Shown: in pieces, positions 38,026 to 47,440 of the stretch | Layout of the letters: every line of letters starts with the position of its first letter | Numbering within the stretch: the stretch's first letter is position 1 | Assembly (NCBI GenBank): GCA_006212045.1 | Contig: PZPK01000006.1 | Coordinates: forward strand, 1 to 64,000 | DNA length: 64,000 nt | Source: Oleiphilus sp. | GTDB lineage: Bacteria > Pseudomonadota > Gammaproteobacteria > Pseudomonadales > Oleiphilaceae | Direction: 5' to 3' | Notes under the pieces: generated by a model | The model's input: the letters and a program-made list of their open reading frames with translations, nothing else | What the model was told of the DNA's origin: nothing | Databases searched by the model: none | Made by a program: the position numbers and the translations under genes

Positions 38026-38889
38026 ATGTCAGTAAAGCTCTCGTCGATTCTCACATTTGCAAAACCATCCGCTCATCTAATCAGTATGCGCAAACCAGGT
38101 CTTTTTTCTATCCTGCTGTTGTGTATGTTCAGTCATTTGACAAGTGCCCAGCCCCCATTACGCTTTTGTATTGACCACTACCCCCCCAACCATATTTTTC
38201 CAGACAAGCTGTCAAAATCCCACGAAATGGCACCCAAAGACGGTCGAGCTTTCGGTTTTGCGATTACCGCGCTGAATGAAGTGGCCGAAAGAATGGACTT
38301 GTCACTACAACCCAGTATTGACACCCCCTTCAAGCGCTGCCTCGAAATGATGCGCAAAGGTTTAACCGACGTGATGTGGGGACTACTCGGAAACGAAGAA
38401 AGAGCGCGCTATATGTTCTTGATAGAATATTCAGGCTCATCAAGAAAACTATTTCTAAGCCACCACACTAACCATTCCGTGATCGCGAAATATGAAGACC
38501 TGACGGGGCTCACCATTGGCGTGGTGAGAGGCTATAAGTACTTTCCGGAATTCGATAAGGAAAAAACCGCGTTTAAAAAATGGCCCGTTAACAGCATCAA
38601 ACAGGGTATTCAAATGCTGCTTCGCAAGCGCATTGACGCACTTATTATCAGGGAACAAAGTTATCGGGATCTGGTACTGGCCGACCCGGATGTTCAGCAG
38701 CAGTTAAAAGTCGCCACGTTTGTTTATGACAAGAAACACCCCGTCCACCTTGGACTATCAAAACAGTCGCCTCTGGCGAACCGTTACAAGGATTTAGAAT
38801 CCATTATTGAGGAGATGGTCCGTACCGGGCGAATCGACAGGATTAAAGAACAGTTTAACCACACCTATTACGGAGATGCATCACCTTAG
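38026..38889 (+). CDS. Periplasmic solute-binding-like protein (SBP_bac_3 fold), orphan
   Basis: About 287 residues. A membrane-targeting signal (LFSILLLCMFSHLTSAQ) ends near residue 42. It is followed by a family-3 solute-binding-like domain: PLRFCIDHYPPNHIFP, FGFAITALNEVAERMDL, TDVMWGLLGNEERARYMFLIEYSG and LTGLTIGVVRGYKY. The ligand is unknown, and no transporter genes are near. GAGGA lies 9 bases before the ATG at 38026. An ATG at 38086 would give a more normal signal-peptide length but has no site. It overlaps the convergent DUF1439 gene by four bases. Confidence 0.78.
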   Translation: MSVKLSSILTFAKPSAHLISMRKPGLFSILLLCMFSHLTSAQPPLRFCIDHYPPNHIFPDKLSKSHEMAPKDGRAFGFAITALNEVAERMDLSLQPSIDTPFKRCLEMMRKGLTDVMWGLLGNEERARYMFLIEYSGSSRKLFLSHHTNHSVIAKYEDLTGLTIGVVRGYKYFPEFDKEKTAFKKWPVNSIKQGIQMLLRKRIDALIIREQSYRDLVLADPDVQQQLKVATFVYDKKHPVHLGLSKQSPLANRYKDLESIIEEMVRTGRIDRIKEQFNHTYYGDASP

Positions 38890-39413
38890 CCGAAAGCTTT
38901 CAGCTTAATCAGTAGCTGGCGATTCTGTACGGTTACCGAATCCAGCATAGAGCGCGCCATTTTGTGTTTAAAATCGTCTTCCCGAAGTCGGTAAATCGCC
39001 TGTTTTTCGAGTGCCGACACCATCAAGACCTGAACCACTTTTGCCAGCTCCCGATTCAGCTTGCCGCTGATGCGGTCAATCTCCAACGCTTCCAGCACCG
39101 GATCTGCCAGAAAAAAGCTGCCGGTTTCCTTTTCGTAGCGTATTGTGCCCGCCAACTTGCCACGCCCGGAACCTTTCAGTCCTCCGGGTGCCTTGGCTTC
39201 CACATTCAGGAACAAGGTAATTTTGTTATCGCTTTCACGCAGTTCAACCACAGGATCACTGAGCACGACGGTTAAAAACAGCTGTTTCTTCTGCAAGGGC
39301 ATGGCTGCCGAGATTTTTTGCTGAATCTCCGCCTCGGTCATTTTTATCGTATAGGAAAAGCCAAATCCGGGTATCGCTATCATCATCCCTATTACCAGTA
39401 TCAGTGCTCTCAT
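38886..39413 (-). CDS. DUF1439 (YceB-like) exported protein
   Basis: 175 residues. The N-terminal signal peptide lacks a lipobox cysteine, unlike E. coli YceB, a lipoprotein. The body shows the DUF1439 pattern: MTEAEIQQKISAAMPLQKKQLFLTVVLSDPVVEL, a central beta-rich part with GRGKLAGTIRYEKETGSFFLADPVLEALEID, and a helical end. The family is thought to bind lipids in the periplasm, but a role is not established. AGGTGAG precedes the ATG at 39413. Confidence 0.85.
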   Translation of the reverse strand: MRALILVIGMMIAIPGFGFSYTIKMTEAEIQQKISAAMPLQKKQLFLTVVLSDPVVELRESDNKITLFLNVEAKAPGGLKGSGRGKLAGTIRYEKETGSFFLADPVLEALEIDRISGKLNRELAKVVQVLMVSALEKQAIYRLREDDFKHKMARSMLDSVTVQNRQLLIKLKAFG

Positions 39414-39453
39414 TGCATGCTCACCTGTTTGTCAGAAACCCGGCATGGCAAGA

Positions 39454-40827
39454 TCAAACGAGGTGTCCCCAAAGATCGTATTCATCGGCTTCTTCGATTT
39501 CCACCACGACAAGATCTCCGGGCGCAAGATGGGTTGCGCCATCGATAAAGACATTGCCATCGATCTCGGGAGCATCCCCCATTGTGCGCGCAACGGCACC
39601 TTGCTCTGCAATTTCATCAATCAGCACCCGCTGTCGGGTACCCACTTTCGCCTGCATGCGTTCGGCACTGATGCGCGCTTGTGTTTCCATGAACCTGCGC
39701 TGTCTGTCCTGTTTGACGTCTTCGGGGACCTGATCCGCCAATGCGTTGGCGGGCGCGCCTTCGACCGGGGAATAGGTAAAACATCCGACCCGGTCAAGTT
39801 GTGCCTGCTCCAGAAAATCCAGCAGCATCGCAAAGTCTTCTTCGGTTTCGCCCGGGAAGCCGACAATAAAGGTACTGCGAATCACCAGTTCCGGACAGAC
39901 CTCGCGCCACTTTCGGATTCGCTCCAACACTTTTTCGCTATGCGCAGGCCGTTTCATGGCCTTGAGTATTCTGGGGCTGGCGTGCTGAAACGGAATATCC
40001 AGATATGGCAGGATTTTACCTTCGGCCATCAGGGGAATCAGCTTGTCGACATGCGGATAAGGGTAAACATAGTGCATGCGTACCCAGACACCCAGTTGCC
40101 CAAGCGCCTCGGCCAGATCCTGCATGCGTGTTTCCAGTGCCACACCTTCATTGAAGTCGAGCTTGTACTTTACGTCGACGCCGTAGGCGCTGGTGTCTTG
40201 CGAGATCACCAGCAGCTCTTTCACGCCGCTGGCAACCAGCTTTCGTGCTTCTGCCACGACTTCTGAAATGGGGCGACTAACCAGATCTCCCCGCATATGG
40301 GGAATGATGCAAAAGCTGCAGCGGTGATTACAGCCCTCGGATATTTTCAGATAAGCATAGTGCGGAGGCGTCAGCTTGATGCCCTGGGCAGGCACTTGAG
40401 CACTGTAGTGTGAAGCTTCATTGGTGGACGGTGGGACATATTCATGCACCGCATCAACCACCGCATCGGTTTGCGCCGGCCCGCTGATACTCAGTACGTC
40501 AGGGCTTTTGGATTTGATCAGTTCGGCGTCTGCGCCCTTGCCCATGCACCCTGTTACGATGACCTTGCCATTGGCCTGCATCGCTTCGTTAATGGCTTCA
40601 AGCGACTCCTGCTTGGCGGAATCGATAAAGCCACAGGTATTGACCACAACGACATCGGCATCGTCGTAACTGGGGACCACCTCGTAGCCATCCAGTCTCA
40701 GGCGGGTGAGGATGCGTTCTGAATCCACCAATGCCTTTGGACAACCAAGCGACACAAAGCCGACTCTTTGACTGGCACCTTTATTTTCATCAATGCTCAC
40801 GGGATTCTCGTTTTCGGCTTCACTCAC
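39454..40827 (-). CDS. rimO: Ribosomal protein S12 methylthiotransferase RimO
   Basis: About 457 residues. The N-terminal UPF0004 domain begins [20 protein letters not shown] and contains [17 protein letters not shown], specific to RimO rather than MiaB. The radical-SAM cysteines are in [16 protein letters not shown], and a TRAM domain closes the protein. It adds a methylthio group to the conserved aspartate of ribosomal protein S12, using two iron-sulphur clusters. The best start is a GTG at 40827, nine bases after TGAGG; a TTG at 40842 is an alternative. Monocistronic. Confidence 0.96.
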   Translation of the reverse strand: MSEAENENPVSIDENKGASQRVGFVSLGCPKALVDSERILTRLRLDGYEVVPSYDDADVVVVNTCGFIDSAKQESLEAINEAMQANGKVIVTGCMGKGADAELIKSKSPDVLSISGPAQTDAVVDAVHEYVPPSTNEASHYSAQVPAQGIKLTPPHYAYLKISEGCNHRCSFCIIPHMRGDLVSRPISEVVAEARKLVASGVKELLVISQDTSAYGVDVKYKLDFNEGVALETRMQDLAEALGQLGVWVRMHYVYPYPHVDKLIPLMAEGKILPYLDIPFQHASPRILKAMKRPAHSEKVLERIRKWREVCPELVIRSTFIVGFPGETEEDFAMLLDFLEQAQLDRVGCFTYSPVEGAPANALADQVPEDVKQDRQRRFMETQARISAERMQAKVGTRQRVLIDEIAEQGAVARTMGDAPEIDGNVFIDGATHLAPGDLVVVEIEEADEYDLWGHLV

Positions 40828-40990
40828 TGACACATACCTCAATTACACTCTGTACTACCGGTCCACACTGCGCCATCCCGCGCGCTAACGTAACCCTGAA
40901 AACCTGTCTCAAGGCATGACATGAAAGTTGTGACTGATCCGGTAAGTTTCACGGGCGCGGATTATAACGCATGCTGCCGCCAGTAACAGT

Positions 40991-41989
40991 TTACTCCGGT
41001 AACATTCCTTCGCCAGTTTGCAGCGCTGCTGCCTTGCCAGCTAAAGCCCGCATCCCTTCTGCCACACTCACGACCGGTTGGTAACACAGTTCTGTCTTTG
41101 CTTTATCAATGTTCAAAGTGCAGTCACTACGCATCATGGCCACGGCCATTCGCGTGATGGGCGGTTTAGCGCGGATACGCAAACTGCGCCAGATTGTGTC
41201 GACCAGATACGCCATGGGTTGCAGAAGCCAGGCCGGAACCGACTTCTCAGGTACCGATATATTTTCTGTCGCCAGTAATTGGGTAAAAAACTGTTTGAGG
41301 CTGGAGACCTCGGCATCACTGATAAAATACGCCTCACCAGGAACGCCCTTTGTAAGCGCCAAAGTCACGGCATGCACGATATTATCAACATGGGTGGTTG
41401 AGGTTCTGGCTTTACCGTCATTGATCCAGGCGAAGGTCCCTTTATCTATCATGCTGACAATGGCAGGCAAAATGCTCTGATCTTCCGGCCCCCAAACCAG
41501 TCGTGGCCGCAGGGAAAGGGTTTCAAACCCGTCTGCATTGGCCTCCAGCACTGCCTGCTCTGCCAGGGCTTTTGTACTGGCATAGGGAAAAGGTGAGTCC
41601 GGCGCGAGCGGATAGGATTCATCGACATTGATGAGATCCTGCCCCTTAAACAGTGCGGCTTCGGTGCCAATATGGATAAATCGTTTGACGCCTGCGCGGC
41701 TGGCCGCATCGAGCATTCGGCGGGTACCCATCACGTTAGCATTGAAAAACGCCTGATACGTCCCCCAATCTTCAGCCCTGGCGGCGGCATGTATCACGAT
41801 ATCACTATGTTGAAGGTCACCTTCCGTCACCGTGTTCAGATCGCAAATCACCGGTGTTGCACCAAGCGCCGCAATTTTCCTGGCGCTGATTTCTGATCTG
41901 GCCATCGCCTTGACATGGTGGTTCTGACTCAGTGATTTTGCAATGGCCCCGCCGATAAAACCGGATGCGCCGGTAATAAATAGCTTCAT
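40991..41989 (-). CDS. NAD(P)-dependent epimerase/dehydratase family protein (extended SDR)
   Basis: 332 residues. The dinucleotide motif TGASGFIGGAIA is at the start, IHAAA follows, and the catalytic pair is in YASTKALAEQ. RLVWGPEDQSILPAIV and TSTTHVDNIVHAVTLAL are typical of the 3-beta-hydroxysteroid dehydrogenase/OleD-like branch of extended SDRs. The natural substrate cannot be read from sequence. No oleABC or sterol genes lie nearby. AGAGGAAG precedes the ATG at 41989. Confidence 0.85.
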   Translation of the reverse strand: MKLFITGASGFIGGAIAKSLSQNHHVKAMARSEISARKIAALGATPVICDLNTVTEGDLQHSDIVIHAAARAEDWGTYQAFFNANVMGTRRMLDAASRAGVKRFIHIGTEAALFKGQDLINVDESYPLAPDSPFPYASTKALAEQAVLEANADGFETLSLRPRLVWGPEDQSILPAIVSMIDKGTFAWINDGKARTSTTHVDNIVHAVTLALTKGVPGEAYFISDAEVSSLKQFFTQLLATENISVPEKSVPAWLLQPMAYLVDTIWRSLRIRAKPPITRMAVAMMRSDCTLNIDKAKTELCYQPVVSVAEGMRALAGKAAALQTGEGMLPE

Positions 41990-42294
41990 ATCTTCCTCTT
42001 GCCCCTTCCATTACCTGAGGTAAAGCCGATGCGTCCCCAATTACTTTCAATCATGATCCACTTTTCACAGCTTGCAGTAGAATATTATTGCCCCGGTATC
42101 TGCCAAATTTTGTGCGTTGAGCCTCAGGTCAACTGTGCATGACGACACATGATTGCATTTCGTTGCAGAGTCTAACAGAGACTCAACGGAAATTTAGCGC
42201 TTTATAGATACAGTGAAAGATAAGCCGTTAATGTTTAACCAGTGGAGTGTGCCCGGCCTTGCTTTGTAAAGCCAAACCGGATGCAGAACGACAG
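41990..42294. other. Intergenic region with a hairpin
   Basis: About 305 bases between divergent genes. At 42162-42187, GTTG-CA-GAGTCT pairs with AGACTC-AAC around a five-base loop; no T-tract follows. No gene was recognised. A GTG at 42247 could extend the next gene leftward by 16 codons. Confidence 0.45.
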
Positions 42295-42690
42295 ATGAAG
42301 AGAAACCTGATTTACCATACACAGATTCCAGTGCACAACTCGGTCTCGACACGGACAGAATCCGGAGAATTCCAGACTCAGTTTGAACGGATTGCACGCG
42401 ACGGGATGACTCTGAGCTGTGACAGAAAAACGCTGGACCAACTATTTCCGAACACGGCCAGTATTGCACCGCGTCAACCAAAAAGTATGCAGGTGACCTT
42501 CACCCTGCCGGGTCAGCAACAGAACATTAAGGCGGCGTGCGAGGTGTTCAGCTTGCGACGACTTTCACGCGACTGCTTTGAGCTGGAAATGCATTTTCAA
42601 CAACTCAGCGAACAGCATGAGCGCCTGATTAACGATTACATCGAAGCAAACCTCAAACAGATACAACAGGGCATTCATCAGGCAGCCTGA
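42295..42690 (+). CDS. Small cytoplasmic protein, possible degenerate PilZ domain
   Basis: About 131 residues without a signal peptide or membrane segment. The order of elements, an RN-L start, a central IARDGMTLSC segment, then beta-strands ending FSLRRLSRDCFELEMHF and a C-terminal helix, is like PilZ cyclic-di-GMP receptor domains. However, the canonical RxxxR and (D/N)xSxxG binding motifs are not intact: the second reads RIARDGM. Cyclic-di-GMP binding is therefore doubtful. It lies convergent with the chemotaxis operon, which fits a motility-related role. ATG at 42295 is used; its ribosome site is weak. Confidence 0.55.
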   Translation: MKRNLIYHTQIPVHNSVSTRTESGEFQTQFERIARDGMTLSCDRKTLDQLFPNTASIAPRQPKSMQVTFTLPGQQQNIKAACEVFSLRRLSRDCFELEMHFQQLSEQHERLINDYIEANLKQIQQGIHQAA

Positions 42691-42699
42691 AACGAATGA

Positions 42700-43119
42700 T
42701 CAGGCCTCGGTCGTCAGTACCGGGATCGCATCTCCGGTTTTTTTACTGGACGTCAGCGCACTGACCAGTTCGGCTTCAGGACGGGAAATACCACAGGTAT
42801 TCATCAGATCTTCAACTCCGGCGCCTAGTTCCACCAAACGGGAAGCTTCCGAGTAAGACACTTTGGCAGGGTCATTGTTCTGCATTTCTTCCAAACGTTC
42901 TTCCAATTTCAGCATTTGCTTTTCCAGCTGCAAGGCCTTGCGCCCGACCCCAATAGACCCGTGACAGGCTCCCTGTACTTCTTTTGAAAGCGCATCAATC
43001 AGGCTCGCCTGTTGCGCTTGTGTTTTCAGCAAGCTGCGCTTCAGGGAAAAAATATAGAATGTCACGCCAATCAGCAGCAATCCTGCAAACACTGGCGCCA
43101 GCAAGCTTATCGAATTCAT
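42700..43119 (-). CDS. DUF2802 family protein downstream of cheW
   Basis: 139 residues. One N-terminal membrane helix (LLAPVFAGLLLIGVTFYIF) is followed by a cytoplasmic coiled coil and a compact C-terminal domain, SYSEASRLVELGAGVEDLMNTCGISRPEAELVSAL, the DUF2802 signature. The family is usually encoded right after cheW in Pseudomonas-type flagellar clusters, as here. Its function is unknown. The ATG at 43119 has GAGG five bases upstream and lies 29 bases after the cheW stop. Confidence 0.88.
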   Translation of the reverse strand: MNSISLLAPVFAGLLLIGVTFYIFSLKRSLLKTQAQQASLIDALSKEVQGACHGSIGVGRKALQLEKQMLKLEERLEEMQNNDPAKVSYSEASRLVELGAGVEDLMNTCGISRPEAELVSALTSSKKTGDAIPVLTTEA

Positions 43120-43148
43120 CTCAGCCTCAATATCTTGTGCAATGGGGT

Positions 43149-43637
43149 CTAGAACGCTGCCATTTCGGCCCATTCTTCTTCGGAGAGCATTTTTTCAAAT
43201 TCCACCAGAATGATGAGTTCACCATTTTTGTTGCAAACACCCTGAATAAAGCGGGCACTCTCTTCATTACCTACATTAGGTGCCGACTCAATCTCGGACT
43301 GTTTCAGATAAACAACTTCCGCTACCGAATCCACCAGCACGCCGATGACCTGGCCTTCCAGTTCCAGCACCACGATACGGGTATGATCCGAAATTTCGGA
43401 CTGCGATAAACCAAATCGCTTGCGCGTATCGATCACCGTCACGACGTTGCCGCGCAGGTTGATGATACCCAATACGTAGTCCGGAGCACCGGGTACCGGC
43501 GCTATTTCTGTATAACGCAGTACCTCCTGAATCTGCATCACATTGATGCCGTAGGTCTCTTCATCCAGACGAAAAGTCACGTACTGTAGAATCGGATCTT
43601 CAGCCACCTGGCTGCTGTGTCCTGTGTTAGGCGCCAT
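43149..43637 (-). CDS. cheW: Chemotaxis coupling protein CheW
   Basis: 162 residues covering the complete CheW fold: LQYVTFRLDEETYGINVMQIQEVL, PGAPDYVLGIINLRGNVVTVIDTRKRFGL and the receptor/CheA-binding surface. It links chemoreceptors to CheA. AGAGG precedes the ATG. A candidate sigma-54 promoter lies about 107 bases upstream (43744-43759). It is followed by the DUF2802 gene. Confidence 0.97.
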   Translation of the reverse strand: MAPNTGHSSQVAEDPILQYVTFRLDEETYGINVMQIQEVLRYTEIAPVPGAPDYVLGIINLRGNVVTVIDTRKRFGLSQSEISDHTRIVVLELEGQVIGVLVDSVAEVVYLKQSEIESAPNVGNEESARFIQGVCNKNGELIILVEFEKMLSEEEWAEMAAF

Positions 43638-43743
43638 CTTGCAAACCTCTGTTGTCTCAATAGGGGGCAGAGCTTTTCGGTCTCGATCCAGCTGCTCTGC
43701 TACGCGTCAATTATTCAACGCCGATTTCATTAATATAGATCAT

Positions 43744-43760
43744 CGCACAATCTATGCCAG
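43744..43760 (-). promoter_or_regulatory. Candidate sigma-54 promoter of cheW
   Basis: On the minus strand, TGGCATAGATTGTGC has GG and GC separated by exactly ten bases, TGGCA in the -24 box and TGC in the -12 box. It matches the sigma-54 consensus except for one base in the -12 TTGC and two outside the cores. It lies in the 182-base gap before cheW. Chance matches of this quality occur, so confidence is low. Confidence 0.35.
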
Positions 43761-43819
43761 CGAATGTCCGTATTCCGGCAGATATTTTTGACGTGCCCGG
43801 ACTAGGTCGTTTGAAGAGT

Positions 43820-44857
43820 TCACCGCCTGAGTTTGGCATCTTCCTGCAATAGATAGCTCAACATCTCTGCATCAAGAAGCGCACACATATGATCGATCAC
43901 AGTCCCCGACAGCCAGGCTCGTTTGCTGCGCTCGGTTCGCCACTTCACCTGATCAGGATCCAACTGGATGGCTTCTGCGACCGAATCGCAAGCCATTCCC
44001 CAGTTAGTATCACCTAATCGAATCAGAAACTGATAACCCTCGATCACGGCTTCCTGATACTGACGAGGCATCACCCATTTGGCCGTGTTCACCGCTTGTA
44101 TATTTCTGTCCCCTGTCCGATAGAGCCCAAGGAACCAGTCGGCACGCCCTACCAAGGGGGTAAAATCAGCTTCAATACGGTGAATCGACCCTAATGACAC
44201 CAACGGTACCGCCAGCTTCAGGCCGGCCACAGAAAACAACAGGCATTCAAATCTATTCTGGGCCCATTCCGGTCGACCATTTTCAGGCCACTCTGCCGGT
44301 TTGTGAACAAGTCCATTATCGAGAGAGACATTATCTTCAGCCCCGGCAAGCTCGGTTTCTTGCGCGACGGCATCAGGCACAGACTGTTCGCTCGGCGCCG
44401 ATACTTCGGCTGTTTTGGTGGAAAGTTCCGGTTTGGCTATCGTTTCTGTCGCCGCCAATGGGGCAGTCTTTATTTTCGGTGGCGCGAGCTTTGGCAGTGT
44501 CGTTGAAACCGGCTCGGCGTATATGGCTGCACGCGCACTCCGGGCAGCTTGCGCTGCATCGGCCGCCTGTTGGCCACTCTCGCTTTCGGAAACGGAGCCA
44601 TCCGCCCGTGCTGCAGATCTCTCTGCAGAACCCTTATCGGCCTCTTTGTCATTTGGCGGGTGCGTGGATGTTTGCAGCGCAGTTTTGCTGTTACTTTTTT
44701 GTGCCTGTTTGCTCGATACTTCTGCTTGGCTTGTCTGCGGTAAAGGCTGGTCATCGTGTTCCGGCAAAGGACTGCCTGCCAGAGAACCTAACAGATCATC
44801 AAAATAATCGGTTAAAGCCTCTTTAGCCTTGTTTTTGGCGTGTTTGTCCTGAGTCAC
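43820..44857 (-). CDS. parP: ParP-like CheW-domain protein
   Basis: 345 residues. The first ~190 are low-complexity, rich in Ala, Ser, Glu, Gln and Pro. The last ~140 form a CheW-like domain (RFECLLFSVAGLKLAVPLVSLGSIHRIE, GLYRTGDRNIQAVNTAKWV, WGMACDSVAEAIQLD). This layout, directly downstream of a ParA-like ATPase, matches ParP, which in Vibrio and Pseudomonas anchors chemotaxis arrays at the cell pole with ParC and CheA. The assignment rests on context and domain order. GTG start at 44857 has AGGTG six bases upstream. Confidence 0.85.
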   Translation of the reverse strand: MTQDKHAKNKAKEALTDYFDDLLGSLAGSPLPEHDDQPLPQTSQAEVSSKQAQKSNSKTALQTSTHPPNDKEADKGSAERSAARADGSVSESESGQQAADAAQAARSARAAIYAEPVSTTLPKLAPPKIKTAPLAATETIAKPELSTKTAEVSAPSEQSVPDAVAQETELAGAEDNVSLDNGLVHKPAEWPENGRPEWAQNRFECLLFSVAGLKLAVPLVSLGSIHRIEADFTPLVGRADWFLGLYRTGDRNIQAVNTAKWVMPRQYQEAVIEGYQFLIRLGDTNWGMACDSVAEAIQLDPDQVKWRTERSKRAWLSGTVIDHMCALLDAEMLSYLLQEDAKLRR

Positions 44858-44889
44858 TCATACACCTGCCCGACAACAAGTCATGCCTT

Positions 44890-45672
44890 TCAGGCCTGAC
44901 TACTGGTCAAATCATTCAGGGTTTGAAGAAGTTTGGCGTAGGCTCTGACGCCATGCGTCGTGGGATCCAGCTCTGATGGTACGACCCCAGCCATACTCGC
45001 ATCCCGAAATTTGGTATCTACCGGAATCGCATATTTCCAAACGTTGTCTCCCCAGGTTTTTTTGATCGTTCGAAGGCTTTGGGTCGATGCCTGCGTACGA
45101 CGGTCAAACATGGTGGGTAAAATCAGATGTCGGAGATTGCTCTTTTGAGATCGAATCACCATTTCCAGTGTATGCATCATACGCTCAAGGCCCTTGATGG
45201 CCAGAAACTCGGTTTGCACCGGAACGACCAGTTGTTGACTGGCAGCCAGCGCGTTGATCATGAGCACACCCAGTGAAGGCGAGTTGTCGAGCAAAACGTA
45301 GTCATATTGCTCCCAAAGCATTGCCAGGGTTTTGGAAATGATTAGCCCCATCCCGTCAACGCCAACCATACGCCTTTCCAGCGTTGCCAGTGCGGTCGAG
45401 GCCGGCATGATATCCATGCCCTGGCAGCTCGTTGCGGTGATGAGTTGTTCAGGCAGTCCGTCCGGGACTTTTCCCTGATGCATGAACAAATCAAAAACAC
45501 TTTGCTCGATGTTATCCGGATCAAGTTTGAAGTAGCTGGTCAAAGAACCGTGAGGGTCCAGATCCATCACAAGTACCCGTTTGCCCTGCTGCGCCAGCAG
45601 ACCACCCAAGCTTACGACACTTGTGGTTTTACCCACCCCACCCTTTTGATTTGCGATCGCCCAGATTTTCAC
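44890..45672 (-). CDS. parC: ParC-like (ParA/MinD family) ATPase of the chemotaxis cluster
   Basis: 260 residues. The deviant Walker A motif KGGVGKTT is at residues 10-17, and MDLDPHGSLT and YDYVLLDNSPSLGVLMINAL are the Walker A' and B regions. It is smaller than plasmid ParA and has no ParB partner here. Next to parP it corresponds to the ParC ATPase that places chemotaxis arrays at the pole. The symbol is not to be confused with topoisomerase IV parC. GTG start at 45672. It follows motD with a 225-base gap. Confidence 0.9.
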   Translation of the reverse strand: MKIWAIANQKGGVGKTTSVVSLGGLLAQQGKRVLVMDLDPHGSLTSYFKLDPDNIEQSVFDLFMHQGKVPDGLPEQLITATSCQGMDIMPASTALATLERRMVGVDGMGLIISKTLAMLWEQYDYVLLDNSPSLGVLMINALAASQQLVVPVQTEFLAIKGLERMMHTLEMVIRSQKSNLRHLILPTMFDRRTQASTQSLRTIKKTWGDNVWKYAIPVDTKFRDASMAGVVPSELDPTTHGVRAYAKLLQTLNDLTSSQA

Positions 45673-45897
45673 TTTTTTCGACCCTTAATAATTAAATACA
45701 ACATTCAGAAATAGACCGGCGATCATAGCACCAAGCTATTCTAAGTAAATGCTCTACGGTAAAAGCTTGCCGATAATTTGACGTCAGACTACCGCTGACC
45801 GGGATAAAGCACATCCTGTGCCATAATCCTGAGGACTGTTCAAGATATGAACGATTAGTGGTTGTTTTATAAGGAAATTAGAAAATTTCCAGGCATG

Positions 45898-46686
45898 CTA
45901 GTTAAGGAACGTTTCGTGAATATCGTTCTTTTTCGAGATCAGAATCACCACTCGTCTGTTCTTCAGACGACCCGCCTGGGTATCGTTACGGGCGATCGGT
46001 TTGAACTCACCGAAGCCCACGGCACCAAGCTGGTCCGGGTTGACGCCCTCAAGTGCCAGATAGCGAACCACGGAGGCTGCACGCGCTGCGGAAAGCTCCC
46101 AATTTGACGGGAACACAGAACTTCTTATCGGGATATTGTCAGTGTGGCCTTCCACCAGGATCGCGTTGTCCCGATCCGCCATGATCAGGGCAATTTTTTC
46201 GATGACTTCAAGTGCATCATGAATCGGTTCAACACCTCCGCTTTCGAACACCACCGATTCATTGAGTGAAATTTCGATCCAGTCTTCCTTGGTTTCGACC
46301 GTTAAATGCTCTTCGAAAATCAGGTCCTCGAAACTGCGCATAAACTCGCCGGCGATCTGCTCCAGCTGAAGATCTTCTTCGCTTTCTTTTATCTTTTCCT
46401 TGGCGACGGGCTCAGGCCGTTCAAGTATGGGTTTAATTTTTTTGCGCCCGAAGGCCTGCTCTTCGGTCAAATCATCATACTCGCCAATCTGGATCGGATT
46501 GATCGTTTTGTTCTTGGTATTAAAAATCCCTTCCAGGCTGTCGGAAAGCACCTTGTACTTTCCTTCATTGACCGAGGAGATGGAATACATCACAACGAAG
46601 AACGCGAACAGCAAGGTGATAAAATCCGCATAGGACACCAGCCAACGCTCTTTGTTGTCATGTTCCGCTTCGCGTTGACGTCGCAT
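45898..46686 (-). CDS. motD: Flagellar stator protein MotD (MotB family)
   Basis: 262 residues. A single N-terminal membrane helix carries the proton-channel aspartate D21 in SYADFITLLFAFF. The C-terminal OmpA-like peptidoglycan-binding domain has VEGHTDNIPI, SAARAASVVRYL and GRLKNRRVVILI. With MotC it forms the second stator typical of Pseudomonas relatives. It lies 13 bases after motC, in the che operon. Confidence 0.95.
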   Translation of the reverse strand: MRRQREAEHDNKERWLVSYADFITLLFAFFVVMYSISSVNEGKYKVLSDSLEGIFNTKNKTINPIQIGEYDDLTEEQAFGRKKIKPILERPEPVAKEKIKESEEDLQLEQIAGEFMRSFEDLIFEEHLTVETKEDWIEISLNESVVFESGGVEPIHDALEVIEKIALIMADRDNAILVEGHTDNIPIRSSVFPSNWELSAARAASVVRYLALEGVNPDQLGAVGFGEFKPIARNDTQAGRLKNRRVVILISKKNDIHETFLN

Positions 46687-46699
46687 AGTGCGCTCTCAA

Positions 46700-47440
46700 T
46701 TAATGGACGAAGCCTCTAAGCTTCAATTCGATCGCCCGGGGATTTTCCCCTTCCGATATCGATACGATCCCTTCGATCAACATCTCTCGATACTGTGACT
46801 GGGACTGTATAATGGACTTCAGTTTGCTGCCGATCGGAAAAAACAGGAGATTGGCCAGGGCGACACCGTAAATGGTCGCGACAAAGGCTGTGGCAATTCC
46901 CGTTCCCAAAGAAGAAGGGTCCGCCAGATTACTCATGACATGAATCAGCCCCATCACAGCACCGATAATTCCGATTGTTGGGGAATAGCCTCCCATCCCG
47001 TCATATATCTTTGCAGCGGCCAGATCATGATTTTCCTTGGCGATCAATTCCAGCTCAAGAACACTACGAATCGCTTCCGGTTCGACACCGTCAACCAGCA
47101 ACTGTAAGCCTTTTCCGGCGAACGCATCAGGCTCTTTGGGCACCAGCGTTTCAAGCCCGAGCAAACCTTCTTTTCTGGCACGCATACTCCAATTCACAAT
47201 CTTGTCGATGCCATCTTCAAGCGACAGATAAGGCGGAGAGAATACCCAGCCCAGCATCCGCAAGCCATAAAACAACGCTTTCCTGGGGGTTTGCAGCATA
47301 ATCGCCGCGAAAGTACCGCCGAGCACGATCACCGCCGCTGGGCCATTGAACAAGGCCTCGACATGTCCACCTTCGAGATAATTACCACCGAGAATGGCGC
47401 CAAAGGCCAGTATCACTCCCAGTATACTTAGCAAATCCAT
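46700..47440 (-). CDS. motC: Flagellar stator protein MotC (MotA family)
   Basis: 246 residues with four membrane segments and the MotA/ExbB-like core AAAKIYDGMGGYSPTIGIIGAVMGLIHVMSNL...GTGIATAFVATIYGVALANLLFFPIGSKL. It pairs with MotD to couple ion flow to flagellar torque. Its ATG overlaps the cheB stop by one base (TAATG), so translation is coupled to cheB. Confidence 0.95.
   Translation of the reverse strand: MDLLSILGVILAFGAILGGNYLEGGHVEALFNGPAAVIVLGGTFAAIMLQTPRKALFYGLRMLGWVFSPPYLSLEDGIDKIVNWSMRARKEGLLGLETLVPKEPDAFAGKGLQLLVDGVEPEAIRSVLELELIAKENHDLAAAKIYDGMGGYSPTIGIIGAVMGLIHVMSNLADPSSLGTGIATAFVATIYGVALANLLFFPIGSKLKSIIQSQSQYREMLIEGIVSISEGENPRAIELKLRGFVH

Noticed and set aside
44890-45672. 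ParA-like gene as evidence for a plasmid or chromosome partition locus
   Set aside because: No parB or parS-like sites nearby; the neighbours are chemotaxis genes, which fits ParC.
45748-45776. Perfect sigma-28 -10 element GCCGATAA on the plus strand
   Set aside because: The nearest TAAA at the left is 19 bases away rather than 15, and the promoter would point antisense into motD.
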